Positions 18,403 to 27,422 of a stretch of 64,000 bases of DNA are shown here, piece by piece (position 1 is the first letter of the stretch; every line of letters starts with the position of its first letter). Below the pieces are notes generated by a model, which was not told the DNA's origin, did no database searches, and saw nothing but the letters and a program-made list of their open reading frames with translations. The stretch is taken from positions 62,001 to 126,000 of the forward strand of contig NZ_JOFS01000004.1 in assembly GCF_000719285.1 (NCBI RefSeq), in the 5' to 3' direction. The DNA is from Streptomyces bicolor (GTDB lineage Bacteria > Actinomycetota > Actinomycetes > Streptomycetales > Streptomycetaceae). A program made the position numbers and the translations under genes.

Positions 18403-18512
18403 GCATGGGGCTCGAGGCCGACGTGCGCCGGCTGCCGCGGCGGCTTCCGCGACGACTTCCCGTGCCGTGGCGACGGGCCGGGTTCCTCCCGGAGTCCGGC
18501 CCGTTTCGCGTG

Positions 18513-18905
18513 CTAGGCGGGCACGTGCTGTCGTACGGGGGCCCAGCAGCGGATGATGTCGCGGACCGAGACGATGCCCACGGGCTCGTCGTGGTCCAGG
18601 ACGATCAGATGGCGGAAGCCGCCGTGCGCCATGGCGCGGGCCGCCTCCTCCAGGGTCCATGACGGGGCGGCGAACACGACGTCGTTGGTGGTGTGGTCGT
18701 GGGCGTGCTCGAGGTCCGGGTTCTGTCCGAGGCCGACGGAATTGAGGATGTCGCGTTCCGTGAGGATGCCGATACCGCCGGCGTCGGGGTCGTGGACCAC
18801 GGCCGCGCCGACCCGACGGGCGGACATCAGCGCGGCGGCCTGGCGAAGGGTGTGGGTGGGGCCGATGGTGAGGACCACGGTGCTCATGGCGTCACGTACG
18901 AGCAT
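18513..18905 (-). CDS. Tandem CBS-domain protein
   Basis: Encodes 130 residues forming two CBS motifs (VRDAMSTVVLTIGPTHTLRQ ... GIGILTERDI; RHLIVLDHDEPVGIVSVRDI). CBS pairs bind adenine nucleotides and regulate partners. A stand-alone protein of this size would act as a sensor or adaptor. The start follows an AGGAGGT site. Its promoter region, up to the hisN stop, contains no other gene. Confidence 0.88.
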   Translation of the reverse strand: MLVRDAMSTVVLTIGPTHTLRQAAALMSARRVGAAVVHDPDAGGIGILTERDILNSVGLGQNPDLEHAHDHTTNDVVFAAPSWTLEEAARAMAHGGFRHLIVLDHDEPVGIVSVRDIIRCWAPVRQHVPA

Positions 18906-19084
18906 GGATGGAGCCACCTCCTGAAGTGCCCCCGCACCGTTTGTTTCACGACCGGAGCCGGAGGCGCCTATTGAACGGTGCACAAATTCACAAGTGGGGG
19001 GACTTTCAGAGTGGCAGGCACAGCGGGGGTCAACAAGGGGGCGCGTGCGCACGGACACGGGCGTGCGCTGTCGCCTCGTGGTTC

Positions 19085-19885
19085 TCAGTAGCGCTGGTTG
19101 AGATACCCCAGGAACTCGTCGTGCAGGATGCCGTTCGAGGCCGCCGCGTTGCCGCTGTGCGGGCCGGGGCGGCCGTCGAGTCCGGTGAAGGTGCCGCCGG
19201 CCTCCGTGACGATGATCGCGTTGGCGGCCATGTCCCACAGGGAGAGCTCCGGCTCGGCGCAGAGGTCGACCGAGCCCTCGGCGACCATCATGTACGGCCA
19301 GAAGTCGCCGTACGCGCGCGTGCGCCACACCTCGCGCGTGAGGTCGAGGAAGCCGCCCAGTCGCCCCTGATCCTCCCAGCCGCTCAGCGAGGAGTACGCG
19401 AACGAGGCGTCCGTCAGCTTCGAGACACCGGAGACGCGCAGGCGGGTCGCGGAGGACAGGCTGCGGCCGGTGAAGGCGCCGTGGCCCTGGGCGGCCCACC
19501 AGCGGCGGCCGAGGGCCGGGGCGGACACCACACCCACGACCGGCTGGTAGCCGCCCTCGCTCGCCTCCATCAGGGAGATCAGGGTGGCCCAGACCGGGAC
19601 GCCGCGTACGTAGTTCTTGGTGCCGTCGATCGGGTCGATCACCCAGCGGCGGGGGCCGGTGCCCTCGATGCCGTACTCCTCGCCGAGGATCGCGTCTCTC
19701 GGCCGGGCGCGCTGCAGCTGTCCGCGGATCAGCTCCTCGGCGGCCTTGTCGGCCTCGCTCACCGGGGTCATGTCCGGCTTGGTCTCGACCTTGAGGTCGA
19801 GGGCCTTGAAGCGGTCCATGGTGGCGGCGTCGGCAGCGTCCGCGAGGACGTGGGCGAGGCGGAGGTCGTCGAGGTAGTCCGGCAT
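19085..19885 (-). CDS. hisN: Histidinol-phosphatase, inositol-monophosphatase family
   Basis: Encodes 266 residues. The Mg2+ motifs of the IMPase superfamily are present: [18 protein letters not shown] and [17 protein letters not shown]. In streptomycetes the protein of this type and length removes phosphate from L-histidinol phosphate in histidine synthesis. An inositol or other sugar phosphatase is the alternative. It is a monocistronic gene, divergent from a TetR gene across 275 bases in which I see no other gene. Confidence 0.85.
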   Translation of the reverse strand: MPDYLDDLRLAHVLADAADAATMDRFKALDLKVETKPDMTPVSEADKAAEELIRGQLQRARPRDAILGEEYGIEGTGPRRWVIDPIDGTKNYVRGVPVWATLISLMEASEGGYQPVVGVVSAPALGRRWWAAQGHGAFTGRSLSSATRLRVSGVSKLTDASFAYSSLSGWEDQGRLGGFLDLTREVWRTRAYGDFWPYMMVAEGSVDLCAEPELSLWDMAANAIIVTEAGGTFTGLDGRPGPHSGNAAASNGILHDEFLGYLNQRY

Positions 19886-20160
19886 GGGACGAACGCTATC
19901 TGGCGGGCTTGGGGTGGGGCTAGCAGGGCTTGGCGTTGTGGGCCGGTTGCGTGTGGCGGTCGGGTGCGGGTGGTGTGTGCCATCGGTGCCGTCGCCTGGT
20001 CCGCCAACGACGCTGGCGCGCCGGCACGACTGCCCGCAGGCCGACCGGACGCCCGCGCGCCGCAAGTCGTTGGCGCCCCCACGTGCCCTCGCGAACCCTT
20101 GACAGTGCCCCTGTGCGCGTCAAATCTGGGCGCAGAGCCGCTCGTCCCAGGGAGGCGATG

Positions 20161-20769
20161 ATGCCTGCAGCGCGGGAATCCCTGCTGGACGCCGCTTACA
20201 CGGCGCTGGCGCGCCGGTCGTGGTCCGCCGTGCGGATGGTGGACGTGGCCGCGGCGGCCGGAGTGTCCCGGCAGACGCTGTACAACGAGTTCGGGAGCAA
20301 GGAGGGCCTCGCCCGCGCGCTGGTGAGGAGAGAGGCCGACGGCTACCTCGCCGGCGTCGACCGCGCCCTCGCCACCCCGAGCGACGCCCGCGACCGGCTC
20401 ACCGCCACCGCGGAGTGGACCGCCGGCCTCGCCCGCGACAACGCCCTCGTCCGCGCCATGCTCACCGGCTGCTGGAGCGAGCGCCTGCCGTCGCCCACGC
20501 TGTCCGCGGTGCCCTCGTCCTCCGCCGTACCGGCACAGCGGCGGGCCGACGGGCCTCTTCCCTCGCCCGGCGACTTCGTGGCCATCGTCCGCGACCGCGC
20601 GGTGGCCGTCCTCTCCGGACCCGGCGTCATCAAGTCCGACACCGCCGACCTCGCCCGCTCCTGCGAACTCGTCGTCAGGCTCGCCCTGTCCTGCGTCGCC
20701 GCCCCACCCGGCGAAGGCGGCGTCTCCGACCTCGTACGCACCGCCCTGCACCGGCAGTTGACCGGCTGA
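20161..20769 (+). CDS. TetR-family transcriptional regulator
   Basis: Encodes 202 residues. Adjacent ATG codons occur at 20158 and 20161; the second has the better spacing from GGAGG. The N-terminal helix-turn-helix reads MVDVAAAAGVSRQTLYNEFG. The C-terminal ligand-binding part is unremarkable. It is convergent with the SMR exporter gene, and no obvious operator was found. Its target could be itself or the exporter, but this is not shown by the sequence. Confidence 0.9.
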   Translation: MPAARESLLDAAYTALARRSWSAVRMVDVAAAAGVSRQTLYNEFGSKEGLARALVRREADGYLAGVDRALATPSDARDRLTATAEWTAGLARDNALVRAMLTGCWSERLPSPTLSAVPSSSAVPAQRRADGPLPSPGDFVAIVRDRAVAVLSGPGVIKSDTADLARSCELVVRLALSCVAAPPGEGGVSDLVRTALHRQLTG

Positions 20770-20803
20770 CCTTCCCGGGAGCATCGCCTCGGCGTGCCGC
20801 GCC

Positions 20804-21127
20804 TCAGTGCGCCGAGCCCGACAGCTGCAACCCGATGATCCCCACGATCACCAGCGTGATCGACACGATCTTCAACGTCGACACGATGTCCCCGAGGAAG
20901 ATCATCCCGTAGATCGCCGTCCCCGCCGCCCCGATCCCCGTCCACACCGCGTACGCCGGCCCCACGTCCAGCTTCTTCAGTGACAGCGTCAGCAGTCCGA
21001 AACTGCCGAGGGCGAAGATGCAGAAGGCGACGGTCGGCCAGAGCCGGGTGAAGCCGTGCGAAAGCTTCAGACAGACGGCGAAGCCGGTTTCGAGCAGCCC
21101 CGCCACGATGACCAGCAGCCACGCCAT
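20804..21127 (-). CDS. SMR-family exporter, SugE/Gdx subtype
   Basis: Encodes 107 residues with four membrane helices. The essential membrane glutamate is in GLLETGFAVCLKLS and the subtype motif is AYAVWTGIGAAGTAIYG, as in SugE/Gdx rather than EmrE. Gdx proteins export guanidinium by proton antiport; EmrE types export quaternary ammonium drugs. The start has a GGGAGGACAGC site. The leader up to rsgA is 133 bases and holds a GTCCGG/CCGGAC stem with a 21-base loop, but I do not recognise a guanidine riboswitch. Confidence 0.92.
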   Translation of the reverse strand: MAWLLVIVAGLLETGFAVCLKLSHGFTRLWPTVAFCIFALGSFGLLTLSLKKLDVGPAYAVWTGIGAAGTAIYGMIFLGDIVSTLKIVSITLVIVGIIGLQLSGSAH

Positions 21128-21260
21128 GTGCTGTCCTCCCGTATCCCCACGTTCAGTGACCGCTTCGTCAGGCTTGGGTCCGGCTCGGTGCGATTATGCC
21201 CTTACCGGACTCACGGGCAGACAAACAACGCGGAGGTCAGTCGCCTTCCCCGGCTCCTCC

Positions 21261-22271
21261 TCAGTCGCCTTCCGTGCGCTCCCGGGTGGCCAGCAGTCGC
21301 CGTAGCGAGTACAGCCGCGCCGGATCGGCGTGACCCTCCGCAACCCACTCGTCCAGCGCGCAATCCGGCTCGTCATGACTGCACGCACGCGGACAGCCCT
21401 CGGTTCCCGGTTCCAGATCCGGGAACGCGTGGATCACCCGGGACGGATCGATATGCGCCAGGCCGAAGGAGCGGACACCGGGTGTGTCGATCACCCAGCC
21501 GGCCAGGTCCATCAGCGGCAGCGCCAGCGCGGACGTCGTGGTGTGCCGCCCCCGGCCCGTCACCGCGTTCACATGCCCCGTCGTACGTCGGCGCCCCTCG
21601 GGCACCAGCGCGTTCACCAGCGTCGTCTTGCCGACGCCCGAGTGGCCGACGAACGCCGTGACCTTGCCGTCCAGATGCTGCCGCACCCGGTCCGCCGCGC
21701 CGCCGTCCTCCAGCTCCTCGCGGCTGGTGACGACGAACGGGATGTCCAAATCCCCGTACAGCTCGAGAAGTTTGTCCGGCGGCGCCAGGTCCGACTTGGT
21801 CATGACCAGCAGCGGCTCGAGACCGCCGTCGTACGCCGCCACGAGACAGCGGTCGATCAGCCGCGGCCGCGGCTCGGGGTCGGCGAGGGCGGTGACGATG
21901 GCGAGTTGGTCGGCGTTCGCCACGACCACGCGCTCGAACGGATCGTCGTCGTCGGCCGTGCGGCGCAGCAACGAGGTGCGTTCCTCGATGCGCACGATCC
22001 GCGCGAGCGTGTCCTTCTTGCCGGACAGGTCGCCGACCAGCGCCACCCGGTCACCGACCACCGCCGCCTTGCGGCCGAGCTCGCGGGCCTTCATCGCCAG
22101 CACGACCCGGTCCTCGACGAGGCAGGTCAGCCGCCCCCGGTCGACGGTGAGGACCATGCCCTCGGCGGCGTCCTCGTGCTTGGGCCGGATGTTCGTACGC
22201 GGCCGGGTGTTCCGACGGCCGGGGCGGGTGCGGATGTCGTCCTCGTCGGTGTGCTTGCCGTAGCGGCGCAT
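21261..22271 (-). CDS. rsgA: Ribosome small-subunit-dependent GTPase A
   Basis: Encodes 336 residues. An OB-fold N-terminal domain is followed by a circularly permuted GTPase: G4 (VMTKSDL) comes before G1 (GHSGVGKTTLVNAL) and G3 (DTPG). The C-terminal zinc finger is CPRACSHDEPDC. RsgA checks late 30S ribosome maturation. It lies 10 bases after aroA on the same strand, so the two are probably co-transcribed. Confidence 0.95.
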   Translation of the reverse strand: MRRYGKHTDEDDIRTRPGRRNTRPRTNIRPKHEDAAEGMVLTVDRGRLTCLVEDRVVLAMKARELGRKAAVVGDRVALVGDLSGKKDTLARIVRIEERTSLLRRTADDDDPFERVVVANADQLAIVTALADPEPRPRLIDRCLVAAYDGGLEPLLVMTKSDLAPPDKLLELYGDLDIPFVVTSREELEDGGAADRVRQHLDGKVTAFVGHSGVGKTTLVNALVPEGRRRTTGHVNAVTGRGRHTTTSALALPLMDLAGWVIDTPGVRSFGLAHIDPSRVIHAFPDLEPGTEGCPRACSHDEPDCALDEWVAEGHADPARLYSLRRLLATRERTEGD

Positions 22272-22281
22272 GGCGGTGTCC

Positions 22282-23601
22282 CTACGCCCCGAGCATCCCG
22301 GTCCACAGCTCCGGGAAGTCCGGCAGGGTCTTCGCCGTCGTCGCCACGTTCTCGATCCGTACGCCCTCGACCGCGAGGCCGATGATCGCGCCCGCCGTCG
22401 CCATGCGGTGGTCCTCGTAGGTGTGGAAGACGCCGCCGTGCAGTCGGCGCGGGCGGATGTGCAGGCCGTCGGCGGTCTCGGTGACGTCGCCGCCGAGTTC
22501 GTTGATCTCCTTGGTCAGCGCGGCCAGCCGGTCGGTCTCGTGCAGACGCAGGTGCGCGACGCCACGCAGCGTGGACGGGGAGTCCGCGAGGGCGGCGACC
22601 GCCGCGATGCCCGGGGTGAGTTCGCCGACCTCGCCCAGGTCGACATCGATGCCGTGGATCGCACCCGAACCGGTGAACACGAGCCCGTACTCGGTGAGTT
22701 CGCAGGAACCGCCCATCTCGGTGAAGATCTCCCGCAGCCGGTCACCGGGCTGGGTGGTGCGGGCCGGCCAGTCCGGGATGAGCACCTTGCCGCCGGTCAC
22801 CAGCGCCGCGGCCAGGAACGGCTGGGCGTTGGACAGGTCCGGCTCGATGGTCAGGTCGCGGCCCAGCAGGGCGCCGGGCGTGACCCGCCAGACGTTCGGC
22901 TCGCCGCCCGACTCCGGGGTGTCCACCTGGGCACCGACCGAGCGCAGCATGTCGACGGTCATGCGGATGTGCGGCATCGAGGGCAGGGTGGAGCCGATGT
23001 GACGGACCTCCACGCCCTGGTTGAAGCGCGGGCCGGACAGCAGCAGCGCCGACACGAACTGGGACGACGACGAGGCGTCGATCTCCACCGGGCCGCCCTC
23101 CAGGGCACCCGAGCCGTGGACCGTCAGCGGCAGCGCGCCCCGGCCGTCGTCGTCGATCCGGGCACCGAGGACGCGCAGGGCGTCGATCACGCCGTGCAGG
23201 GGGCGCTCGTACGACCTCGAGTCGCCGTCGAAGCGGACGGGGCCGTCGGCCAGCGCCGCGACCGGCGGCAGGAAGCGCATCACGGTGCCGGCGTTGCCGA
23301 CGTCGACCGTGGCCGACCGCAGCAGGCCCGAGGGCAGCACCCGCCACGCCTCGCCGGTGCCCTCGGGGCCCACGCCCTCCTCGATACCGACGCCCATCGC
23401 CCGCAGGGCGCCGGCCATCAGCAGGGTGTCGCGGGAGCGGAGGGGGCGGCGCAGCCAACCCGGTTCCGAGGCGAGGGCCGCGAGGACGAGGGCGCGGTTG
23501 GTGACTGACTTGGACCCCGGCACGTGGACCGTCGCGTCGACGGCTCCGCTCGCGTGCGGGGCGGGCCAGAGGGCGGTTTGTGCGGCGGGGTTTTGGGCCA
23601 T
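22282..23601 (-). CDS. aroA: 3-phosphoshikimate 1-carboxyvinyltransferase (EPSP synthase)
   Basis: Encodes 439 residues. It joins phosphoenolpyruvate to shikimate-3-phosphate, the sixth step of chorismate synthesis. Active-site motifs are present: [71 protein letters not shown] and [14 protein letters not shown]. It is cytosolic and is followed after 10 bases by rsgA. Confidence 0.96.
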   Translation of the reverse strand: MAQNPAAQTALWPAPHASGAVDATVHVPGSKSVTNRALVLAALASEPGWLRRPLRSRDTLLMAGALRAMGVGIEEGVGPEGTGEAWRVLPSGLLRSATVDVGNAGTVMRFLPPVAALADGPVRFDGDSRSYERPLHGVIDALRVLGARIDDDGRGALPLTVHGSGALEGGPVEIDASSSSQFVSALLLSGPRFNQGVEVRHIGSTLPSMPHIRMTVDMLRSVGAQVDTPESGGEPNVWRVTPGALLGRDLTIEPDLSNAQPFLAAALVTGGKVLIPDWPARTTQPGDRLREIFTEMGGSCELTEYGLVFTGSGAIHGIDVDLGEVGELTPGIAAVAALADSPSTLRGVAHLRLHETDRLAALTKEINELGGDVTETADGLHIRPRRLHGGVFHTYEDHRMATAGAIIGLAVEGVRIENVATTAKTLPDFPELWTGMLGA

Positions 23602-23635
23602 GGGTTCACTTTATAAGGAGCGTGTGATTCGGGTG

Positions 23636-23703
23636 CGGCGCCGTTGGGGCTGGTCGCGCCCACGTGGCGGAGCCGTAGATCGTCACAGGCCCGCGCCCCT
23701 ATG
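23636..23703. repeat. GC-rich interspersed repeat, Streptomyces type
   Basis: The aroA-M50 gap contains GTTGGGGCTGGTCGCGCCC followed, after a GGCGGAGCCGTAG block, by CAGGCCCGCGCCCCTATGA. This combination is familiar from memory as a small repeat scattered between Streptomyces genes. It contains inverted GGGGC/GCCCC elements that can fold. Family membership is recalled, not computed. Confidence 0.5.
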
Positions 23704-23724
23704 ACCTGCGCCCTTCGGGGCGCG

Positions 23725-24447
23725 TCAAACCTCCAACAGCCACCTGCCCCCGCCTATCAGCGAACACAGCGACACCGCGTGGAACAGGAACAGCCACAGG
23801 CCCGCTGGTACATGTGTCAGTCGGGAAAGTTGATCCGCGTCCGAGTCGCCCGCCCCGCCCCGCGCCCTCTTCGCCTGCAGCTCGAACGCCGGTCGCACCC
23901 CGCCCACGAGCAGGAACCACACCACCACATACGCGAACGCCGCCTGCACCTGTGGGCCCGTCAGCCAGCTGACCAGCACGAACGTGCCGCCCGTCACGAA
24001 GACCGTCAGTGCGCCGTACGCGTTCCGGATCATCACCAGCATCGCCACCAGCAGAGCCGTCGCCAGCCACAGCAGCAGCGTGATCCGCCCGGCCCCCAGC
24101 AGCGCCGCACCGCCCAGCCCCAGCAGCGGCGGCGCCGTGTAGCCCGCAGCCGCCGTGAGGATCATGCCCAGGCCGTGCGGTTTGCCGCGGCTGACGGTGA
24201 GGCCGCTGGTGTCGGAGTGCAGGCGTATGCCGGTCAGGGTGCGGCCGGTGAGCAGCGCGATCAGGCCGTGGCCGCCCTCGTGGGCGATGGTGATGGCGTT
24301 GCGCGAGACGCGCCACAGGACGTGCGGGACGACCACGGCGAGGGCGGCGACCAGCGTGGCGATCACCACCCACAGATCCGGGTCGGGCTGGGTGCCGGCG
24401 ACCTCGTCCCAGAGGGAGGCGAGCGAGGCGGATGCGGTGCTGTCCAT
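23725..24447 (-). CDS. M50B-type membrane metallopeptidase
   Basis: Encodes 240 residues with about seven hydrophobic segments. The zinc motif HEGGH sits at the start of the second helix (TIAHEGGHGLIALLTGRTL), the site-2-protease type HExxH. M50B-like proteins of this size are widespread in actinobacteria without a defined substrate. It is divergent from the SRAP gene with 104 bases between starts. Confidence 0.88.
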   Translation of the reverse strand: MDSTASASLASLWDEVAGTQPDPDLWVVIATLVAALAVVVPHVLWRVSRNAITIAHEGGHGLIALLTGRTLTGIRLHSDTSGLTVSRGKPHGLGMILTAAAGYTAPPLLGLGGAALLGAGRITLLLWLATALLVAMLVMIRNAYGALTVFVTGGTFVLVSWLTGPQVQAAFAYVVVWFLLVGGVRPAFELQAKRARGGAGDSDADQLSRLTHVPAGLWLFLFHAVSLCSLIGGGRWLLEV

Positions 24448-24551
24448 GTAAGGCGATGGCTCCCTTTGGTCGAGTCAATAGGGGCCGGCGCGTAGCGCCG
24501 TCGTTGAGGGGTGGTGGTCGGGCGACGGGTGGGCCTGGCAGTGTGGCACGC

Positions 24552-25367
24552 ATGTGCGGACGGTATGCAGCGAGTCGTAGGCCCGAGGATCTCGCAGGAA
24601 TCTTTGAGATCGAGAAGTGGGAGCCCGAGGAGACCCTGGAGCCGGACTACAACGTGGCGCCGACCAAGGAGGTCCACGTCGTCCTCGACCGTCCCTTGAA
24701 AGACGCCGACGACCCTCGGCCGGTTCGGCAGCTGCGGAAGCTGAAGTGGGGGCTGGTGCCGAGCTGGTCCAAGACCCCCGAGAGCGCCTTCAAGATGATC
24801 AACGCGCGCGCGGAGACCGTGCACGAGAAGCCGTCGTACCGGCGGGCGTTCACCTCCCGGCGCTGTGTCATCCCCGCCGACGGCTACTACGAGTGGGTCA
24901 CCGGCAAGCAGGAGCTGGACCTGGAGCAGGAGGGCAGGCGGAAACGGCCGCGCAAGCAGCCGTACTTCGTGCTGCCCGCCGACGGGTCGGTGTTCGCGAT
25001 GGCGGGGCTGTACGAGTTCTGGCGGGACCGGACGCTGCCCGACGAGCATCCGCAGGCCTGGTGGGTGACCTGCTCCGTCATCACCACGGAGGCGGAGACG
25101 ACCCCGCTGGCCGTGGCGCCCGCGGAGGGCCCGAACTCGCTCGCCGAGATCCATCCGCGGATGCCGCTGATGCTGACACCCGACCGCTGGGACGCCTGGC
25201 TCGACCCGTCCCGCACGGATCCGGAGGAGCTGCGTTTGCTGCTCTCCCCGCCGCCCGCCGGCCTGATGCGCGCCTACCCCGTCTCCACCCTGGTCAGCAA
25301 CGTCCGCAACAACGGCCCGGAGCTGCTGAAGGAGCTGGACGGGCCGGAAGAGGGCACACTCTTCTGA
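24552..25367 (+). CDS. SRAP-domain abasic-site protein (YedK/HMCES family)
   Basis: Encodes 271 residues. The catalytic cysteine is residue 2 (MCGRYAASRRPEDLAGIF), exposed after Met removal. The other SRAP residues are the Asn in EPDYNVAPTKEVHVV, the Glu in VIPADGYYEWVTG, and the His in AEIHPRMPLML. The family forms a thiazolidine crosslink with abasic sites in single-stranded DNA and so protects replication forks. It is followed by the hydrolase gene after a single base. Confidence 0.93.
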   Translation: MCGRYAASRRPEDLAGIFEIEKWEPEETLEPDYNVAPTKEVHVVLDRPLKDADDPRPVRQLRKLKWGLVPSWSKTPESAFKMINARAETVHEKPSYRRAFTSRRCVIPADGYYEWVTGKQELDLEQEGRRKRPRKQPYFVLPADGSVFAMAGLYEFWRDRTLPDEHPQAWWVTCSVITTEAETTPLAVAPAEGPNSLAEIHPRMPLMLTPDRWDAWLDPSRTDPEELRLLLSPPPAGLMRAYPVSTLVSNVRNNGPELLKELDGPEEGTLF

Positions 25368-25398
25368 CGTGACGACCGAGTCTGACGTGACGACCGAG
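25363..25398 (+). repeat. Perfect 18-bp tandem duplication at a gene junction
   Basis: TCTGACGTGACGACCGAG occurs twice head to tail. The first copy contains the SRAP stop (TGA 25365-25367) and the first possible GTG start of the next gene (25369). The second copy contains another in-frame GTG (25387). The hydrolase therefore begins VTTESDVTTE. Confidence 0.95.
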
Positions 25399-26016
25399 AT
25401 CATTGGTACCGATGCGGGCGAGGCCCGCATCACCTGGCACCCGGCGAAGAAGCCCCGGCTCGTGCTGGCGGTGAGCCATGGCGCCGGCGGTGGCATCGAG
25501 GCCCGGGACCTGCGGGCACTGGCCTCCACCCTCCCCGCCCACGGCGTGACCGTCGCCCTCGTCGAGCAGCCCTGGCGCGTGGCCGGCAAGAAGGTGGCGC
25601 CCGCGCCGAAGACGCTGGACGTCGGCTGGCGGGGCCTGTGGCCCGCCCTCGCCGCGCCCGGACTGCCCGTGATCTCCGGCGGCCGCAGCGCCGGAGCCCG
25701 CGTCGCCTGCCGTACGGCCGTCGAGCTGGGCGCCCATGCCGTCCTCGCCCTCAGCTTCCCCCTCCACCCGCCGGGCAAGCCCGAGAAGTCCCGCGCCGAC
25801 GAGCTGCTCGGGGCCGGGGTGCCCACCCTCGTCGTACAGGGCGGGAACGATCCGTTCGGGAAGCCGGAGGAGTTCCCGGACGGCGACTACGAGCTGATCG
25901 AGGTGCCGTACGGCGATCACGGGTTCGCGGTGCCCAAGCGGGCGCCGCTCGGTCAGGACGAGGCAGTGGCGGTCATCACGGACGCGGTGGTCAATTGGAC
26001 CGGGTCACTCGGGTAA
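25369..26016 (+). CDS. Alpha/beta-hydrolase, KANL3/Tex30-like
   Basis: Encodes 215 residues from GTG 25369, or 209 from GTG 25387, both created by a tandem duplication. The core strands are LVLAVSHGAGGGIEA, the nucleophile elbow SGGRSAGARVACRTA, a late acidic region (VVQGGNDPFGKPEEF) and the histidine YGDHGFAV, fitting a Ser-Asp-His triad. The substrate is unknown. It is translationally coupled to the SRAP gene and ends eight bases before the SigR-type promoter of sigR. Confidence 0.88.
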   Translation: MTTESDVTTEIIGTDAGEARITWHPAKKPRLVLAVSHGAGGGIEARDLRALASTLPAHGVTVALVEQPWRVAGKKVAPAPKTLDVGWRGLWPALAAPGLPVISGGRSAGARVACRTAVELGAHAVLALSFPLHPPGKPEKSRADELLGAGVPTLVVQGGNDPFGKPEEFPDGDYELIEVPYGDHGFAVPKRAPLGQDEAVAVITDAVVNWTGSLG

Positions 26017-26023
26017 TGGTTCG

Positions 26024-26049
26024 GGAATGTTGCGGCCCCGGCCTCTGTT
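26024..26049 (+). promoter_or_regulatory. SigR-type promoter of sigR (autoregulatory)
   Basis: GGAAT (26024-26028) and GTT (26047-26049) are separated by exactly 18 bases. This matches the SigR promoter consensus, GGAAT then GTT at 18-19 bases. It would start transcripts about 50 bases ahead of the long SigR' reading frame, as at the known autoregulatory sigRp2 of S. coelicolor. Confidence 0.85.
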
Positions 26050-26108
26050 GTGGCGGACAGCGGTGCTGAACCAGCAGCGCAGACGTCGTAGGAGAGGAAG
26101 TCCGCCGC

Positions 26109-26273
26109 ATGGGTTCGACCTTCTGCCCGGCCCGCAGCAGCCGCAGCGACCTGGACTGGACGGTGCTGCACGCGGCCAGGACCACTCCTATTCGAGGGGC
26201 GGTCGGTACGGCAGGTCGTCTATCCTCCGATTCAGGTGGGACCGGCTTCGGTCCTGCCCGGAATCTTGAGGAG
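26109..26273 (+). other. N-terminal extension encoding the SigR' isoform
   Basis: The sigR frame is open without a stop from ATG 26109, which has its own site (GAGAGGAAG, eight bases upstream). This adds exactly 55 residues before the shorter GTG start. In S. coelicolor SigR' is an unstable, induced isoform with a 55-residue extension made from the SigR-dependent transcript. The equal length here is strong support that both isoforms are made. Confidence 0.75.
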
Positions 26274-26965
<692 letters not shown>

Positions 26966-26969
<4 letters not shown>

Positions 26970-27268
26970 GCTGCGGAGAGCCGCACGAGACGGACTGCAG
27001 TGAGGTACTCGATCACCTCTACGAGTTCCTCGATCGTGAGATGCCTGACGCCGACTGCACCAAGTTCGAGCAGCACTTCGAGGAGTGCTCGCCGTGCCTG
27101 GAGAAGTACGGTCTTGAGCAGGCCGTGAAGAAGCTGGTCAAGCGGTGCTGCGGCCAGGACGACGTGCCGACCGATCTGCGTGCCAAGGTGCTGGGGCGGC
27201 TCGACCTGATCCGCTCCGGCCAGGCCGTGCCCGAGCACGACGTGACCGTCACACCCCAGGAGTCCTGA
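26966..27268 (+). CDS. rsrA: Zinc-binding redox anti-sigma factor RsrA
   Basis: Encodes 100 residues. It binds and silences SigR under reducing conditions; disulfide formation with zinc release frees SigR. The zinc anti-sigma motif H37-x3-C41-x2-C44 (HFEECSPC) is intact, as are C3, C11, C31 and the C61-C62 pair, matching the seven-cysteine layout of the S. coelicolor protein. It is translationally coupled to sigR by a four-base overlap. Confidence 0.96.
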
Positions 27269-27422
27269 AGTCCGCTTCCCGGACTCCCCCCACTCTGGAC
27301 GCCCTGGAACGGGCTGTCGTCACTCGAACGTGCTAATCGGCGGGTGATAAGCCCACAGTTGCCCCTCTTGCCGACCTAGGCTCCGCGTTGAGCTGAACAG
27401 GTCATGGTGGGAGGGCGTCCAG

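Noticed and set aside
21128..21260. A guanidine riboswitch ahead of the SugE/Gdx-type exporter
   Set aside because: Only a simple GTCCGG/CCGGAC stem was seen. The conserved ykkC, mini-ykkC or type III patterns were not found by eye. A covariance search would settle it.
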